Shown here: piece after piece, positions 18,430 to 30,600 of the stretch
Numbering within the stretch: position 1 is the stretch's first letter
How the letters are laid out: each line of letters starts with the position of its first letter
Assembly: GCA_018136815.1 (NCBI GenBank)
Contig: CM030932.1
Span: 4,998,407 to 5,062,406, forward strand
Direction of reading: 5' to 3'
Source of the DNA: Isochrysis galbana
Taxonomy: Eukaryota; Haptophyta; Isochrysidales; Isochrysidaceae
Length of the DNA stretch: 64,000 nucleotides
Notes under the pieces: model-generated
What the model was told of the DNA's origin: nothing
Database searches by the model: none
Seen by the model: the letters and a program-made list of their open reading frames with translations, nothing else
Made by a program: the position numbers and the translations under genes

Positions 18430-20931
18430 TTACCGAGGTTGCCAACGAACCTCAACAGCTTTGGATTTCTCCTCCTCGAGCTTCCTCAATATCTCGCGTT
18501 GTTGCATCTTCTTTTTCAAATGCTCGAACGGCTTGTCGGAGCCGTAGCTAAAGTAAATCTCTTCGCGAGGAGCGATGTCTCTGGTGGCAATGAGCACTGC
18601 GCACATTGGTGCAAGCTGGCAAAGCGCTTTATTTTGGCCTTGCGGCTGACGGAAGGTGATCCGGGCATTGTATTTTTTTGTGTCCCGCGGATCATTACAC
18701 ATAGAACCCGCGCCCCTGTGCAGCCATTCCGAATCTTTGTGTGGATAGAAATACCCGTCGTCTGCAGGGTTGGCACGGTTTGCACGGATCTCGTCGGCGA
18801 TGACCTTCCCATCTATGACACAGCCGCCGGAGTTGGGGATACGTAGCATGTAGGAGGTATCTTGCTCATCGTGCACCTCGCTCTTGTACACTAGCGGGCC
18901 GTCGTAGGTGGTAATGCTGTCTCCACTGTGGCACAGAGCAGGGAGAGTGCGTTCAGAGGGTTGAGATCTAGGCGAGGGGTGAGTGGAATTTCATTTTAGC
19001 TGTCGCCACGTGAGGGCATTACAGCAAGGATTCGCCGTGATAGAACTTGAGGAGCATGCCGCTGCGCACCGTTTGAATTGCACACCGGCAAACAGCCCAA
19101 ACCCTGATTTAGCTCCCAGGAGTGATGGCTTCACAAAGACTCGCCCGTCGCTAAGTGTACCTTCGATGACCAACTCTTGCGGAGTCGCTAGCATGACCGC
19201 CATCTCTGCTTGAACAGCCGCTGCTCGTCGGGCCCGTACATGTGAACGCGAGCTGCCCACCCTCGACGCCACATCGTTCCCAACCTCCCTGTGAGTCGAC
19301 ACCTGATTGGTGGCTCTACTCGTAGCCGACTCTTGGTCGCACGCCTCACACAAGGCCTGGTTGGTCTCCCACATGCCGAGTCTAGCGAGCTTGCACGAGC
19401 GGTGGAACCACCCCTTGCAGCTTTCACAAGACATGCCGGCACCCGTACTTGCCGAATTGCTTTCCTTATCGCCCGCACAGGCACAAGACCACCGGCGCCG
19501 CTGCCGCTTCGACACACACCGACGGCTGTGTAAACGCGCTGCGACTTCGTCATCATATTCTCTTCCGCAGACTCGGCAAGCATAGCAAAATTGCCCAACG
19601 GAAAGGTCGAAACCTTCCTCAGCGAGGCGCGCCCGCTCGCAGCCTTGGCACTCAAAAGTTCCCGCAGAGGCAAACCCGCGCAACTCGCCACTAGTGTAGT
19701 CGAGCTTTTCACATCGGGTGTGGAACCAGAGCTCACACCGATGGCAGCGCAGCTTGGCCCCTCCATTTCGTATCCAGCCATTGCATTTGCATCCCCAGCG
19801 GATTCCCAGCTTAGCGTGCCGCCGGTTATGCAAATCCGCCTGCTTGGAAGCCATTATGCGGTTCGCGAAGGGGTCAGAATGGCCCATCGGCAAGAAGTCT
19901 TGCAATTTCGCTAGAGCACGGCGTTGTGCTATGCTCAGCTCAGCCGCGTCCTCAGCTGCAGATGTAGGCTCATTACCCCTCTTCCAGCTTTCGATTGATG
20001 GATTAGAACATATGTCAGCGTGATCGACCTGGCTGGACAAGCTGTTGGCCACCGAGTTCAGCTCGATTGTATCCATCGGAGTTGGCAGATTGGCTGCAAT
20101 GGGCAAGAGGGGCGCGATCGCCGACCACGCGGGCTCACCGCTGCTGCGCGTGGTCGGGATGCCGCAAAGCGGTCGCGTTCTGACTGCAGCGACATCAGTT
20201 GAGCTATTTACTGAGCTCCGCTTGCCAGCCGAACCACGGCGCGGCCCCTTAAAACACTCTACTTCAAGGGATAAGGAAACTTGACGTCCTGAAATCTGGA
20301 AGGAAACCCTCACAGGATTGGTCCCAGTACGCACTGCTTTGGCCGTAGCTATGGCAGGCGTCAACGAATCACAAGCTGCCTGGGGAAGGCGAGTAGCAGC
20401 TCTCTTGTGACGATCCTCCTCCGTGCTACCTGTAGCATCTCTAGTCCGGTTCCGTTTCCGGCTGCTCTCCTTCTGCTTTTTCTCAGCTACTAGCCGTTCC
20501 CGGCGCTCCTGCTCGGCACTGTCGTCGTATACCTCCGGCCGTTTCCTCTGCCGACTCCCTCGCCCTACGCTTTGCGCGTTACATATTCCATTGTGACGGC
20601 GAGAGAGTGTGCACCCCCACAATCCACACAGCTTTGGCTCAGGCGACACATGAACGAAGAGTCCACTTTCAGCGGTGGGGTTTGTGTGTTGTTCGGCCCG
20701 CTGGCAGGCCTGAGTCGCCGGCCGATCTTCAGCGTTCGGGGAGAACCACGTACCCACGTCGACGAGGTCTTGGTGAGGCTCAGCGGTGCCGTCTTGAGCT
20801 CCCATCCCCGCCGCAGCCTCCTCCTCGACGCACACGTCGCACGGCTGCGCGCTCATGATGCAGGCGAAGAGCGCCTCCTCCTCGGCTTGGCGTCGCGCGG
20901 CGTCCGGAGAGTCAATCAGTTGCAGGTCCAT
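18430..20931 (-). CDS. PHD-finger and SET-domain protein (putative histone methyltransferase), two exons
   Basis: Exons 20931-19070 and 18925-18430 join through a 144-bp GT-AG intron (aaacg|gtgcgc ... ccacag|tggag), giving 785 residues and restoring FKRGDSITTYDGP across the junction. Residues ~376-435 form a PHD-type zinc finger (CKCNGW...CHRCELWFHTRC). At ~447 is a small C-x2-C...H finger (CRVCGREY). Residues ~480-535 are a second PHD (CACAGD...CESCKGWFHRSC). A SET domain fills ~600-770: it starts at KSGFGLFAG and ends in the expected EEIYFSYG. The usual NHSCxPN motif is replaced by SMCNDPRDTKKYNAR, so catalysis or substrate choice may differ. The N-terminal third is basic and disordered. 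A lysine methyltransferase role in chromatin is inferred. The promoter lies in the CT-rich DNA above 20932. Confidence 0.82.
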
Positions 20932-21298
20932 CGTGAGTGCACGCTATGCCTTTCCTTTGTAGGTCTGAAGAAAGAAATAAAGCCCCTGACGGGCCCACAC
21001 GCTGAAGACCACCCTTCCTCTCTTCCCTTCCCCTCCTTGCCCTCTGTCACCCCACTCAACCCCTTGTTTTCACGTTCGGCGCGTCCCCAACCTTTCCCAG
21101 CCCCGCCAAAACCCAACTCCCACTCCCACAACTCCCCACCCCCACCGCCTCCCACCCACCCACCCACCCGCGTGACGCACGAGGCCACCGCTACCGGTCG
21201 ACTTCCCGCGCGCGCGCGCCGCCGGTGCAGAGGAGAACCCGCACCTCCCCCCAAACAGCCTGGCAGAGCTTTTCTGCTTTTCTCTCTTCCTCTCTCCC

Positions 21299-21300
21299 TT

Positions 21301-21359
<59 letters not shown>

Positions 21360-21415
21360 CTCTCTCTCCCTCTCTCTCTCTCTCTAACTCCCTCTCTCTC
21401 TCTCTCTCTCTCTCC

Positions 21416-21464
<49 letters not shown>

Positions 21465-21482
21465 CCTCCCTCCCTCTCTCTC

Positions 21483-21513
<31 letters not shown>

Positions 21514-21620
21514 TCCCTCTCTCTCTCTCCTCTCTCTCTCCCTCTCTCCCTCCCTCCCTCCCTCCCCCCTCCCTCTCTCCCCCCCCCCCCCCCTTCCTCT
21601 CTCTCTCTCCTCATCCTCCC
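21299..21620. repeat. Long (CT)n / pyrimidine microsatellite
   Basis: About 320 bp of almost pure C and T, mainly CT dinucleotides with ccctccct interruptions and a C14-type run near 21580. Open frames of repeated Ser-Leu or Arg-Glu here are artefacts of composition. Confidence 0.95.
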
Positions 21621-21960
21621 TTCTCTTCTCCCAAGCCTCCCTCTCTCTCCTGCCTCCTCCTCTCTTCTGGCTCTCTCTCTCTCTCTCCATCTCCCTTCCT
21701 CTCTCTGCTCGTTCCTCCCCCCCTCCTCCCCTTCTGATCTCCCCAGCCCACTTCACCCCCTTTTCTTTTCTTTGCTCTTGTCTCTCCCTGGCTGTTGAGA
21801 GCTCCATTTTTATTTTAGGTGTGGATTTTTAGTTGGCTTGAGAGATCGGTTTCATTTTGTGAACGCCGCCGTCCGCTGCTTCTCGCCCCTGCTTGTTCAC
21901 GTTTCCGTGTGTGCGAGAAGCAGCCTGGCGTTGCCTAGATTACTACTACTATATGTTATC

Positions 21961-22040
21961 CCCCAGGAGCCAACGCCCCCCAGGAGCCAACGCCCCCCAG
22001 GAGCTACCGGCTACCGGGGGCCCCCGAGAGCTATCGGGGG
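21961..22040. repeat. 17-bp tandem repeat followed by a GC hairpin
   Basis: Three units of ccccccaggagc(c/t)a... are followed by ctaccgggggcccccgagag, with inverted halves (ccggggg / cccccg). Confidence 0.75.
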
Positions 22041-22795
22041 GAAATTTTCTCCCGATCGCCAACAGCCCCACCGAGAGCTATGTCGCATCCGCGATCGACT
22101 TCTGACCTTGCGTCTTTGTGCTCAATCGACCTTGTTGCCGCGGAGTTTTACTCGTAACTTGTAGAACTCTTCACTCGTAACTCGCCCCTCGCTCCTTGCT
22201 TGCCGTCGCGCCCCTTTGTGGCCTGTCTCGCTCCTGTTTCGCTCCTTCGCACCTTGGGCCTTGTTCGGCCTTTGGTCCCTCCTTGCTGTCGTTCCCCCGC
22301 GCTCGTTCTCGCCCTCGTCGTAGGTGTTCGTCGCTGCGGACTTTCCCCCGCGCGAAGCCTACCCTCTCGCCCCTTTCGGTTTACGCACGTAGATTCCCTC
22401 CTTACTTTCTACCTACTCGTTCGCGGTAACCGCCGTTCGCCGTCGGCTCTTCCGTCGCATCGTCGCTCTCTTGTCGGCTTTCTCTTCCTTGTTTCCTTCC
22501 TTCTGTGTCTTCCCCGCCCAGGTGGGAAAAATACGTTAGTGTGGAGGAATGTTGGGTGAAAGTCGAGTGCTGTAATATATTAATTAGGCGATCGCATAGC
22601 TTTATACTTTATACCATCTTCGCTAGCATTTATAACCACATAATGATTCTCGATTTGTTTTGAGAGTCGTTCCACCAAGTCCAAGTCCTCCATTTGTTTG
22701 TTGTATTCACGGCCACATTTTTTTGAGACCTCCTCCCTTCGTTTGAAGTGCGGATGCCTTCATCCCCTCCGCGTCAAACGAGGGGTACCAAATGA

Positions 22796-22990
22796 AGGCA
22801 AACGACCTTGCCCTTCTTTCTCTTCGATCTTCGAGAGAAAGAGAGAGCGGGCGCTCCACAACCCTAGGTCCTAGGCGTCCACGCGAAGTTTTTGACCGAG
22901 AACGAGAACGAGAGAATTATAACGATAAATACCGAACGAGGAGAAGAGGAGAAGAGAGAAGCCTAACGAGCGTCGATTCGCGAATGCGAC
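22796..22990 (+). repeat. Dispersed repeat C, copy 1
   Basis: Direct copy at 26600-26768, nearly identical. Shared blocks are gggcgctccacaaccctag, cctaggcgtccacgcgaag, tttttgaccgagaa and gaattataacgataaatacc, ending in gcgaatgcgacat. Copy 1 has small insertions in the GAGA-rich parts. Confidence 0.88.
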
Positions 22991-23437
22991 ATTTTTGATT
23001 TTGATCTTACGCCACTGTGTCTTACACGTAAAAAAAATCTCGTGAGTAGCTCGCCTCCCCCCCCCCCTTTCTCACTGTGGCTCCGATGTCCGACGCCTGT
23101 GACCCCCTGCCTAGTGACCCTTCCACGTACTCCGTCCCCAGTGTGTCGAGCCACCGAGCGCTCTGGCCGGGCCCTCCCTACCTCCCTACCAAGCCCACGG
23201 CTCGTGCCTGACGTCTCCCCAGCCTCCCTCGTCCCTCCCTACTCCTCATGTTCATATGAAGGCTGGTAAAGGTCCAAAGTTGCATCCGCACCTCCACCCC
23301 TACCAACACTAGCGATAGTATGGAGGTTGGGCGGGGTGGGGTGAGGACATTCGATCCCGTGACCCGGATGCACACCCCATCGTGCACACTGCTCATTGAA
23401 GATAGCGTTGGCAAAACACACGGCTGACGTCACGTTG

Positions 23438-25016
23438 TCACAGCTCAGATTCGTCCTCTTCTCCGTCGTCACCGTCTTGGGTGAGATCGATCACCTCGGG
23501 CGCCATGCCTCCTACCTCTCCCGCCGCCTCACCCTCCTCCCCATCTCCGTCCTCAGTTAGATCGTGCATCTCCATGGTAGGGGCTAATGCCACACCTGCT
23601 GATGCCACCTCCGTCCCTCCGCCAATGGCGCTGCGGGCTGCTGACGTGTCACGAGCACGCGCCTCCCGCATCTGCGCCATCTCGCGCTCCTTCTCGCGCT
23701 CCTCCTTCTTTCGAAGCCCATTATCCACATAAAAGTAGCGCACAATCGAACCCAAGTCCTTGGTCTTGACGGCTTCTTGTACCTAAGAGGCATTCGGCGA
23801 AGGCACCATGAAAGCGAGGTCGCCACGCGGTTGAGTTGACGGCACCTCTAGCCCTAGCGAACGGGGGACAGTCGCCGGCCTTCATCGGCACGCACCTGCC
23901 GTAGATCCTTCTTGCATTTGACGAGGGCGGAGCGAAAATGGCGCTCTTCTGCTTTGGTCCACAAATGCCTCTGGTTGGTCTTGGTCGCCGAAAGCCGCTC
24001 GGCGGCCGCATCGACAGAGTAGTCGCACTCATGCAACACCCTCAGAACAATCTCCGTGCCAGACTCGGGCCGTGATGCAAGGGCATCGGGGGGATTTGAA
24101 GGTGGTCCACCCACTAAGGGTAGCAACTTGTTCATGACAGACATCATCTCGGAAGAGGAGAAGGGATTCGCAGCCGCACTCCACAGCAGTGTGTCTGGCC
24201 TATCGGGAACAGCAGCAGGGTCGTAGGAGCTGACAGATGCCGCAGGCGGTACCTTCGCCTGGAACTCGTCACCTATTCGCGACTCAGTCACCACGGGCGG
24301 GGGCGGCTCATCGGCTACAAAGGGATTGGAGGGTGCAGTCAGTGAGTACACAGTGAAGTTGCCGTCTGAGAGGGAAGTGATGCGTAGCGGTGACAGGTAG
24401 AGCAGTGGGCCAGGGCGCACCAGTGAGTTTTCGACCACGAGGAGCGATGCCTCCAGACGCGTGCCGTTTGGCGTCCGTGATTGAGTTCTGCGGGCGTAGA
24501 CGCAACAGGGATAAGGGGTAAACCTCGCATGGCGCCCCCGACCGTCATGGCTGACACGCGTTCCGACAAGGAGGCAATGCGCACGCGCACCTGGCGGAAA
24601 ATGCGGCGATACGGACGGTCGTCAATCTCCTTGAATTTGGAGGGCATCTTTGTCCTCCTACCCGACTTGGAGAACCGCTCGGGCACTGGGAAGGGCTCGT
24701 CGATAATGAAGCGCGCAAAGTCGCGGTTGGTAGAGCCCCTCGGCCGACCCGGTCCGCGCCTGCCACGCCCGCCGCGCCCACGCGGCACGATCTCGTGCGT
24801 GGGCGGCGCAAGTGAGGCCGCGTTTGCCGCCGCCTTGTGCAGTCTGGCGAGCAGCTCCTCCTCTGCCGAGGGCTGCCGAGGGAAGAGAAGTGTGTGAAGG
24901 TGGAGCTCGAGTGCTTTCGGCTCCCTACCCCGCAGGATGGGCGGGTGGAACACGGGCTCGCGCGACCAGCGGTCGAGCTGCATGAGGATGGGAGAGTTGT
25001 GCAGCAGGTCCGACAT
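23438..25016 (-). CDS. ELM2-SANT chromatin co-repressor-like protein, three exons
   Basis: Proposed exons are 25016-24591, 24450-23896 and 23782-23438, giving 441 residues. Intron 2 (113 bp) is clear: ctacggcag|gtgcgt ... cctcttag|gtacaa, joining KDLRQ to VQEAVKTKDLGSIV. Intron 1 (140 bp) has the same donor type, cag|gtgcgc, but its acceptor (ctggag|gca) is chosen mainly because it keeps the frame. In order: an AT-hook-like RGPGRPRG at ~89; an ELM2 core RIGDEFQAKVPP at ~197; a SANT domain from LWTKAEERHFRSAL at ~302 through VRYFYVDN; a charged coiled stretch; and two acidic, SUMO-interacting-like motifs (MHDLTEDGD ~396, EVIDLTQDGD ~421). ELM2-SANT proteins recruit histone deacetylases; that role here is inferred. 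Start ATG 25016 (MSDLLHNSP). Confidence 0.72.
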
Positions 25017-25639
25017 GGCGTTGAGGGGGGGGAGGGAGAGAGGGGAACGAGCGGGAAGAGGTAGGAGGAAGGGGGGGGAGGGAGGGGGAGGGACCACTAC
25101 GGAACCCAAGGCGGAGAGTAAGAGCAAGACAGAGGGAGAGCCAGAGAGAGGGATACAAAGAACAAAAGAAGAGAGATCTTTGGGGGGGGGGGGGGGGGGG
25201 GGGTTGTTGGATGGAGGGGGAGAAGGAGGCACGGGGAGAGAATGATAGAGAGGGAGGGAGGAGAGAGTAGAATAGTTTGTAGTCGGGAGAGAGCAGAGAA
25301 GGGAGAACGAGGGAGCTGGAGGGCATAAGAGATTTCTGGGGAGGATGGCAGGGAGTAGGAGTAAAAAGGTGGTAACATTAAAAGATGTTGGCGCTGGGCC
25401 CCTCTCTCTCACCGGCAAGGGATCAATCGAGCAGACGCTCTCTCCCGCGGTGGGGATTTTTTTGGGGGTTGGCAGAGGTGGACCCCCACAGATCCATCGA
25501 TCGTCGTCCCAAGCTCAACCGCTCCACAGAGATCATCGTTTCATCGTCCGGCCGAGACGGACGTCGGAATCTAAAGGAGCTTGAAGGCCTGAAAACCAAA
25601 CGTCAACTATAAGCTATAAGCTTGAACGAGCCGTACTTA

Positions 25640-25790
25640 TGCAGTAGACAGTAAAAGTTAAGTATAGGCATAGGGCGGTCAAACAGAGCTTTTTAACTAC
25701 TGTTATGGGGGCACATTTTTTGCATTTTTGACCATTCTCCAAAGCCCACAACAAAACTCCTAGGGCTAGCCTAGGGGGGCCACCTGCACA
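25640..25790 (+). repeat. Dispersed repeat D, copy 1
   Basis: Direct copy at 46045-46175. Shared order: tagggcggtc, aactact, gcattttttgacc.tctcc, aagccca, aaaactcct.gg. Confidence 0.75.
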
Positions 25791-26392
25791 TGTCTCCATG
25801 CAAATCTTCATCTTCGCCAGAAAATGGTGCGATTCTCCGATTCTCCTCCCTCCTCCCCCCTCGCCCCTCGCCCCTCCGCCCCCCTCCGCCCTTTCCCTTG
25901 CACACGCACAAGCTACACGCTCGGGGGCTCTACCGGTAATTAAAAAAAATCTGAAGAAAGTTAGAGGTCCTCCCATCGCTAACAAACACCGCCCTTATCT
26001 CTTATCTTCCCTCCCTCCACCTCTTTCCCTGCCCCCCTTCCGCCCCTTCATTCCCATTCCTTTTTCTTCGCCGGTTTCATCCGGGGTGCGGCCTTGGTAC
26101 ACTACCTAAGGCCTGGTTCGGAGCGTGAAGCGTTGGGTTCGGGCAGGCCGCAGGCCTTTTGCCTTTTGCGCTGCTGTTTTGTCTTGTGTGTGCGTGCCCG
26201 TCTGGGTACGTGTGAGGCGCGTAGATTCCATCTGGGTCCCGGGTATCACTATCCTAGATGGGAGAAACGTATTCACCGTTTTTCTACTAGATACTAGATT
26301 CTACGACGGACGAAGGCAAAAAACAGGCCGGTTTTTGCCGTTTTTGAAACCCCTTCCGTTTCTCTCCCTCCGTTTTTAGACGGGCGCGGGCC

Positions 26393-26550
26393 CAACTAAG
26401 TTTATACTTAGTTCAGCACAACTAAGTTTATACTTAGTTCGCCCATGGGGGGGCACGAGCCCCCCTCTCTCTCCACTCCTCCCCTGCCATGGGGGAGGAA
26501 CCACCCACTCTCCTGGCACGCCTGATGGCCTGCCAGGAGCACACTGTCAT
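26393..26550 (-). repeat. Dispersed repeat B, copy 2 (inverted)
   Basis: Reverse complement of 15823-15956. The terminal aactaagtttatacttagtt palindrome is present twice here (26395-26414 and 26421-26440). Confidence 0.82.
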
Positions 26551-26599
26551 GCTGACCCATCCCTCTCCCCACAGGCACGCCTGATTTGCCCGGGGAAAC

Positions 26600-26768
26600 T
26601 TCCCTTCTCTTCGAGAGAAAGAGGGAGGGCGCTCCACAACCCTAGATCCTAGGCGTCCACGCGAAGTTTTTGACCGAGAATGAGAACGAGAGAATTATAA
26701 CGATAAATACCGAACGAAGAGAAGAAAGAAGCCTAGCGAGAGTCGATTCGCGAATGCGACATCCACGG
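26600..26768 (+). repeat. Dispersed repeat C, copy 2
   Basis: Direct copy of 22796-22990, abutting repeat B. The two together look like parts of one composite element. Confidence 0.88.
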
Positions 26769-26804
26769 CCGCGTGTGCGGTGAGAATGAGAATATTAAAA
26801 GGTT

Positions 26805-26935
26805 TATATACGATAATATATAATATATCATATTCATATATATATATCATATATCATATATCATATTCATATACATGATACGTGATACGTGCGTAATACG
26901 TGATACGTGATACGTGCGTGCTAAGGGGTGTATCA
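26805..26935. repeat. AT-rich block with catatatcat and tgatacg tandem units
   Basis: Unusually AT-rich for the window. It begins with overlapping atatatcatattcat units and shifts to tgatacgtgatacgtgcg units at about 26875. Confidence 0.85.
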
Positions 26936-27622
26936 CGTATACACGCCCGTGTATCACGCATCTGCGCCCATGCCACATGGTCGACCGGTCGACCACATAA
27001 CATATGGTCGATTGTGGTCGACCACCAACCACTTCGAAGTGCCATTTCGTGAATGATGAATGAGAATGAAGTGGAAGTGAGGCGACCACAGCCACAGCCG
27101 ACCACATCCACATATACTTTTTGTGGTCGGTCCACACACTTTATATGCACCGCTGTCCGCCCTTGTAAACACTTCTGTGCATAATGCGTCCACCGCAATA
27201 AACACTGGTTGTCCATATTCGATCGTCCACTCGATAAATACTACTACTATTTTGTCACGGACATATAGTATTTATATTTAGCATTCATCTGTTTGTTGTG
27301 ATATTGTAATACATGCATGTATGCCACTGGCGAGCTATTCATAGTGAGCGAGAGAGAGAGAGCAGAAAGCAACGCCCCCCCCCCCCCCCCCCTTCCAACG
27401 ACCGACCTAGAGAGAGGGGCGAGGAGGAGAGGAGAGGAGAGGAGAGGAGAGGAGAGTAGAGGAGAAAAGAGAGGGTTAGAGAGGAGAGGAGAGAGGAGTC
27501 TTCGTTCGGGAGAGGGAGGGAAGGTTCGGGAGGGGAGAGGGGAGGGGGGGGTTGAGGTGGGGGGAGGGCCGGCAGTGGAGAACCGAGGCGGCGGTGGCCC
27601 TGCTCAGCGTGCCTGCTGCTCG

Positions 27623-30600
27623 ATGACTCACCCTCCGATTGACGAGCCTATCGTCCTTGGTGTGTACGAGGAGCTCTGGCGTGCAAACGCCCGTATCCGT
27701 ATCCCTCAGACTCTCTTGTGGCGCAACGGCAAGATTGTTGGCTGGTTCTTCACCTCTCGGCAGCGGGAGCCGGAAGGGCCAAAGCTGATGCGTAAGAACT
27801 CGTCGACGATGCAGCAGCCCTATTTGCACGCTAAGATCCTCGAAGCATTCACCAAGGGCTTCTCGGGAGCGCCGCATGAGGCGGTCGCACGATACATTGG
27901 CAGTCAGACCGCCGGCGGCCCGGCGGCCATTGTGCACTTGACGAAGCACGGGCTTCAGGACTTCCTGGCGGGGAAGACAGGGGGGGACGTTAAGGGACAT
28001 GGCGTATTACAGCAGTGGTTCCCACCGTCGGGCGAGAATGCGTACGGCGTGCGCTGCCTCTGGACGTCGCATCGGTGCGGGCTCGAGATCATGCAGAACA
28101 CGCATTCACACCGCGATGCCAAGGTGGAGCTCTCGCACCGACTGGCAACCTTTGAGGGGCCATGCCGTTCAGTCGTCGCCATCGCCACCATGACGGCCAA
28201 CCTACGGCGCTCAGCGACCCAGCTCGCGGACGAGGCGGCCGCCGCACTCGACGCGCTGCTCATGCCGATGCGCCGCGTGTGGGCATTGGACTTGACGCTC
28301 TTGCCCGACTCGCGCGGAGTGTTCCACTTCTCGTGGTGCTCACGCGTGGCGCTCGCTGAGCGGGGGGAAGATGGCGTATACCGAAAGATGTACGTGACGC
28401 CTGATCCCGCGAAGACGGCCGCCCTGCGCGCGTATGAGATGACGCGGCGGGAGGTCGAGGCAGGGCGTATCCAGTACAGCCCGGCTATCGAGCAAATACA
28501 GCGGAGCCGCATCGCAACGGCGAGCGGCTCCAGGGCGAATCCTTCCTCCGGCGGAGGCGCCTCGAGCCGAGGCGTCGAATCCAGCATTGGAGTCTCAGAG
28601 CCAGGGGAGGACAACGACGAGAAGCATGACATTGCCCGACAGGGTTTGCCGCCCGAGCTTGAGGGGGTACCGCTCGATGAGTTAGACGAGGCTGAAAAGG
28701 CGTACAAGGAGAAGTTCGCACGCGAGAAGGCGGCGGCGCGAGCGGCCGAGCTTCAGGCGGAATCAAAGCGAGAGCCGGCAGCTCTTGCACGAGCGCACAA
28801 GCTATTCGACGAACTGGACAGCGCTGGCACAGGCTCCGTGTCGCGCGCCGCCTATGCGGTGCGTTTGGAGAGCGACGCTCTGCTTGACCACTTACTAAAG
28901 CAAGGCAACGGCTCCAGCACCAAGCACGACATTAAGAGTCTGATGGGCCTCGATTCCGATGGCTCTCAAAATATTACATGGGAGGAGTTCCTTGCCGCTG
29001 CAGGACTCGCTGGCGTCGAGGCCTTCTGGTCCACCTCCTCCAATGAGGCGAGGTATTACGAATCAATCCAGCTAGGCGACGACGAGCGGGAAACCGAGGT
29101 TGGGCCACCGCCGAGTCAAGCCTACGTTCCCGAGGGCTACGTGCCCAAGCCGCCACCCAAGGGCCCGGCGGTACGCGATGGCACTATCTTCCATGTACCC
29201 AGCTATGGCATGACCACCTATCAGGAGCCGCCGTGGATGTCCAGGTCGTACGCTCTCGAGAAGGGGCCGCTACCCGACCCGGCCCCGCCGCGAATCGCGC
29301 CGATTGGCGGCACACACTGGCTACCACTCCACCTGCAGCAGGCGGTCTTTGACGATGAGTTTGGGATGGATGATCAGGAAGCCGACTCGGCCATCGACGA
29401 CGCGACATTGGCACGGTTGGCGGAGATTCAGGCGCGGCTTGAACGGGGCGATGAGCTCAGCGCGAAAGAAGTCGAAACCCTACGCATTTGCGAACAGATT
29501 GCGCAAGGCGACCGCCGCGCGGAAGACGTTTGGGCTGAAGCGGAGGTTGCGCATCCGGCGGAGCGTGGAGGGGGCAACGCGAAGGCTTGGATGCGAAAGT
29601 GGAATGATGGGGAGTCCTCCAGGGTTACGGCCGCTCCCCCTCCTCTGCGAAGGATTGAGGCTCCCTCGTCTCGGGATGCGTCGACTCCGGCCCACCGGCC
29701 AACCTCGACTCGGGGGAAGCGGAATGGTTCGGCACGGTCACAGAGAAGTAGCATCCCGTCGAGCCCAGAAGCGCTGCGTGTAAGCTCGGACGTGGCTTGG
29801 TCGGGCTTGACATCCGACCAGCTTAGCTCCGACCCAGAGGCCATACTTGAACTCTTTCGTGCCTCCAGGGAGGCTGACACCAAAGCGGAGGAGCGAAAGG
29901 AGACAGCCGTCCGTGCAGCCCGTGCCATAGAAGCGCTGACGACCCAGACGGCCGAATGGAGATCTGGATTGGCCTCACCTCGAGCTGCAAGTTCCGCAGG
30001 CTCGGCGCGCAATGTAATTGCTCCTAGGCAGGTGTACCCGTCCGTCTCTCCTTGCTCGATGCGCGTCGGTGCCTCCCCCGCTCCGTTGCGCTCCTCCTCA
30101 GTAAGCCTCCCCAAAGCTGCTATGGGCACGCCGCGCCCATCGAGCACACATGTGCGTGCTCGGCACTTGCCTATCAATCGTCCTTCTAAGGCTGAGATCG
30201 ACGCGGATGTCCACGCTCTCACGGCATTGCACTCAGCCGAAGCCTCTCGCCGGCAGCGGCTTTCCTCTTGTTCGGGAGGCACGCCACACGTGCGCGCGAC
30301 CGCGGAGTTGGGCGTCCGCGCGATGTCGCCCACGCAAGTCGCGTCGCGCGCACAGCTGCGTTCCGCACCTGTCACCTCCAAGGGGCGGAGGATGGTGATG
30401 GAGCGCCCCGGTGCCAGTGCGCCATCAAGCGATCAGCTACCGTCCCTCCGACCTCCTAGCGCTAGGGGGGGGTTCGATGGCGGATGGGAAGAGCGGCAGA
30501 GGAGCCAAGCTGAGCTGCTTGCTGGATCTTTGCCGCGCTCCATGGTACGAGCGGTCCGATCGTACAAGAGCGGGATGGTCGAGCAAGGCGCCCTCTTCCG

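Larger units (their letters stand above)
20932..23437. other. Intergenic: CT microsatellite and repeat fragments
   Basis: The first 850 bp are the pyrimidine-rich upstream region of the PHD-SET gene. Then come a GC repeat cluster (21961-22040) and LTR-like CT/GT-rich sequence around 22140-22560 of unclear origin. Repeat C copy 1 (22796-22990) follows, then the 3' flank of the ELM2-SANT gene. No gene supported. Confidence 0.5.
25017..27622. other. Repeat-rich intergenic region between divergent genes
   Basis: Upstream DNA of both the ELM2-SANT gene (-) and the EF-hand gene (+). It contains G-runs (25185-25203), repeat D (25640-25790), repeat B copy 2 and repeat C copy 2 side by side (26393-26768), an AT-rich block (26805-26935), a SalI-type palindrome (26979-26995) and GAGAGG microsatellite (27345-27500). 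No gene seen. Confidence 0.55.

Noticed and set aside
17279-18445. Extension of the TPR frame through the gap to 18445
   Set aside because: It depends on the arbitrary 100-N spacer keeping phase. The sequence beyond shows no targeting or repeat features.
21070-21807. Long Arg-Glu and Ser-Leu repeat frames
   Set aside because: They are the two translations of the CT microsatellite at 21299-21620, not proteins.
27001-27240. tRNA or small structured RNA suggested by palindromes near 26980-27020
   Set aside because: No cloverleaf, no TTCRANNC B-box and no acceptor stem could be assembled. It is only a GTCGAC-rich palindrome.
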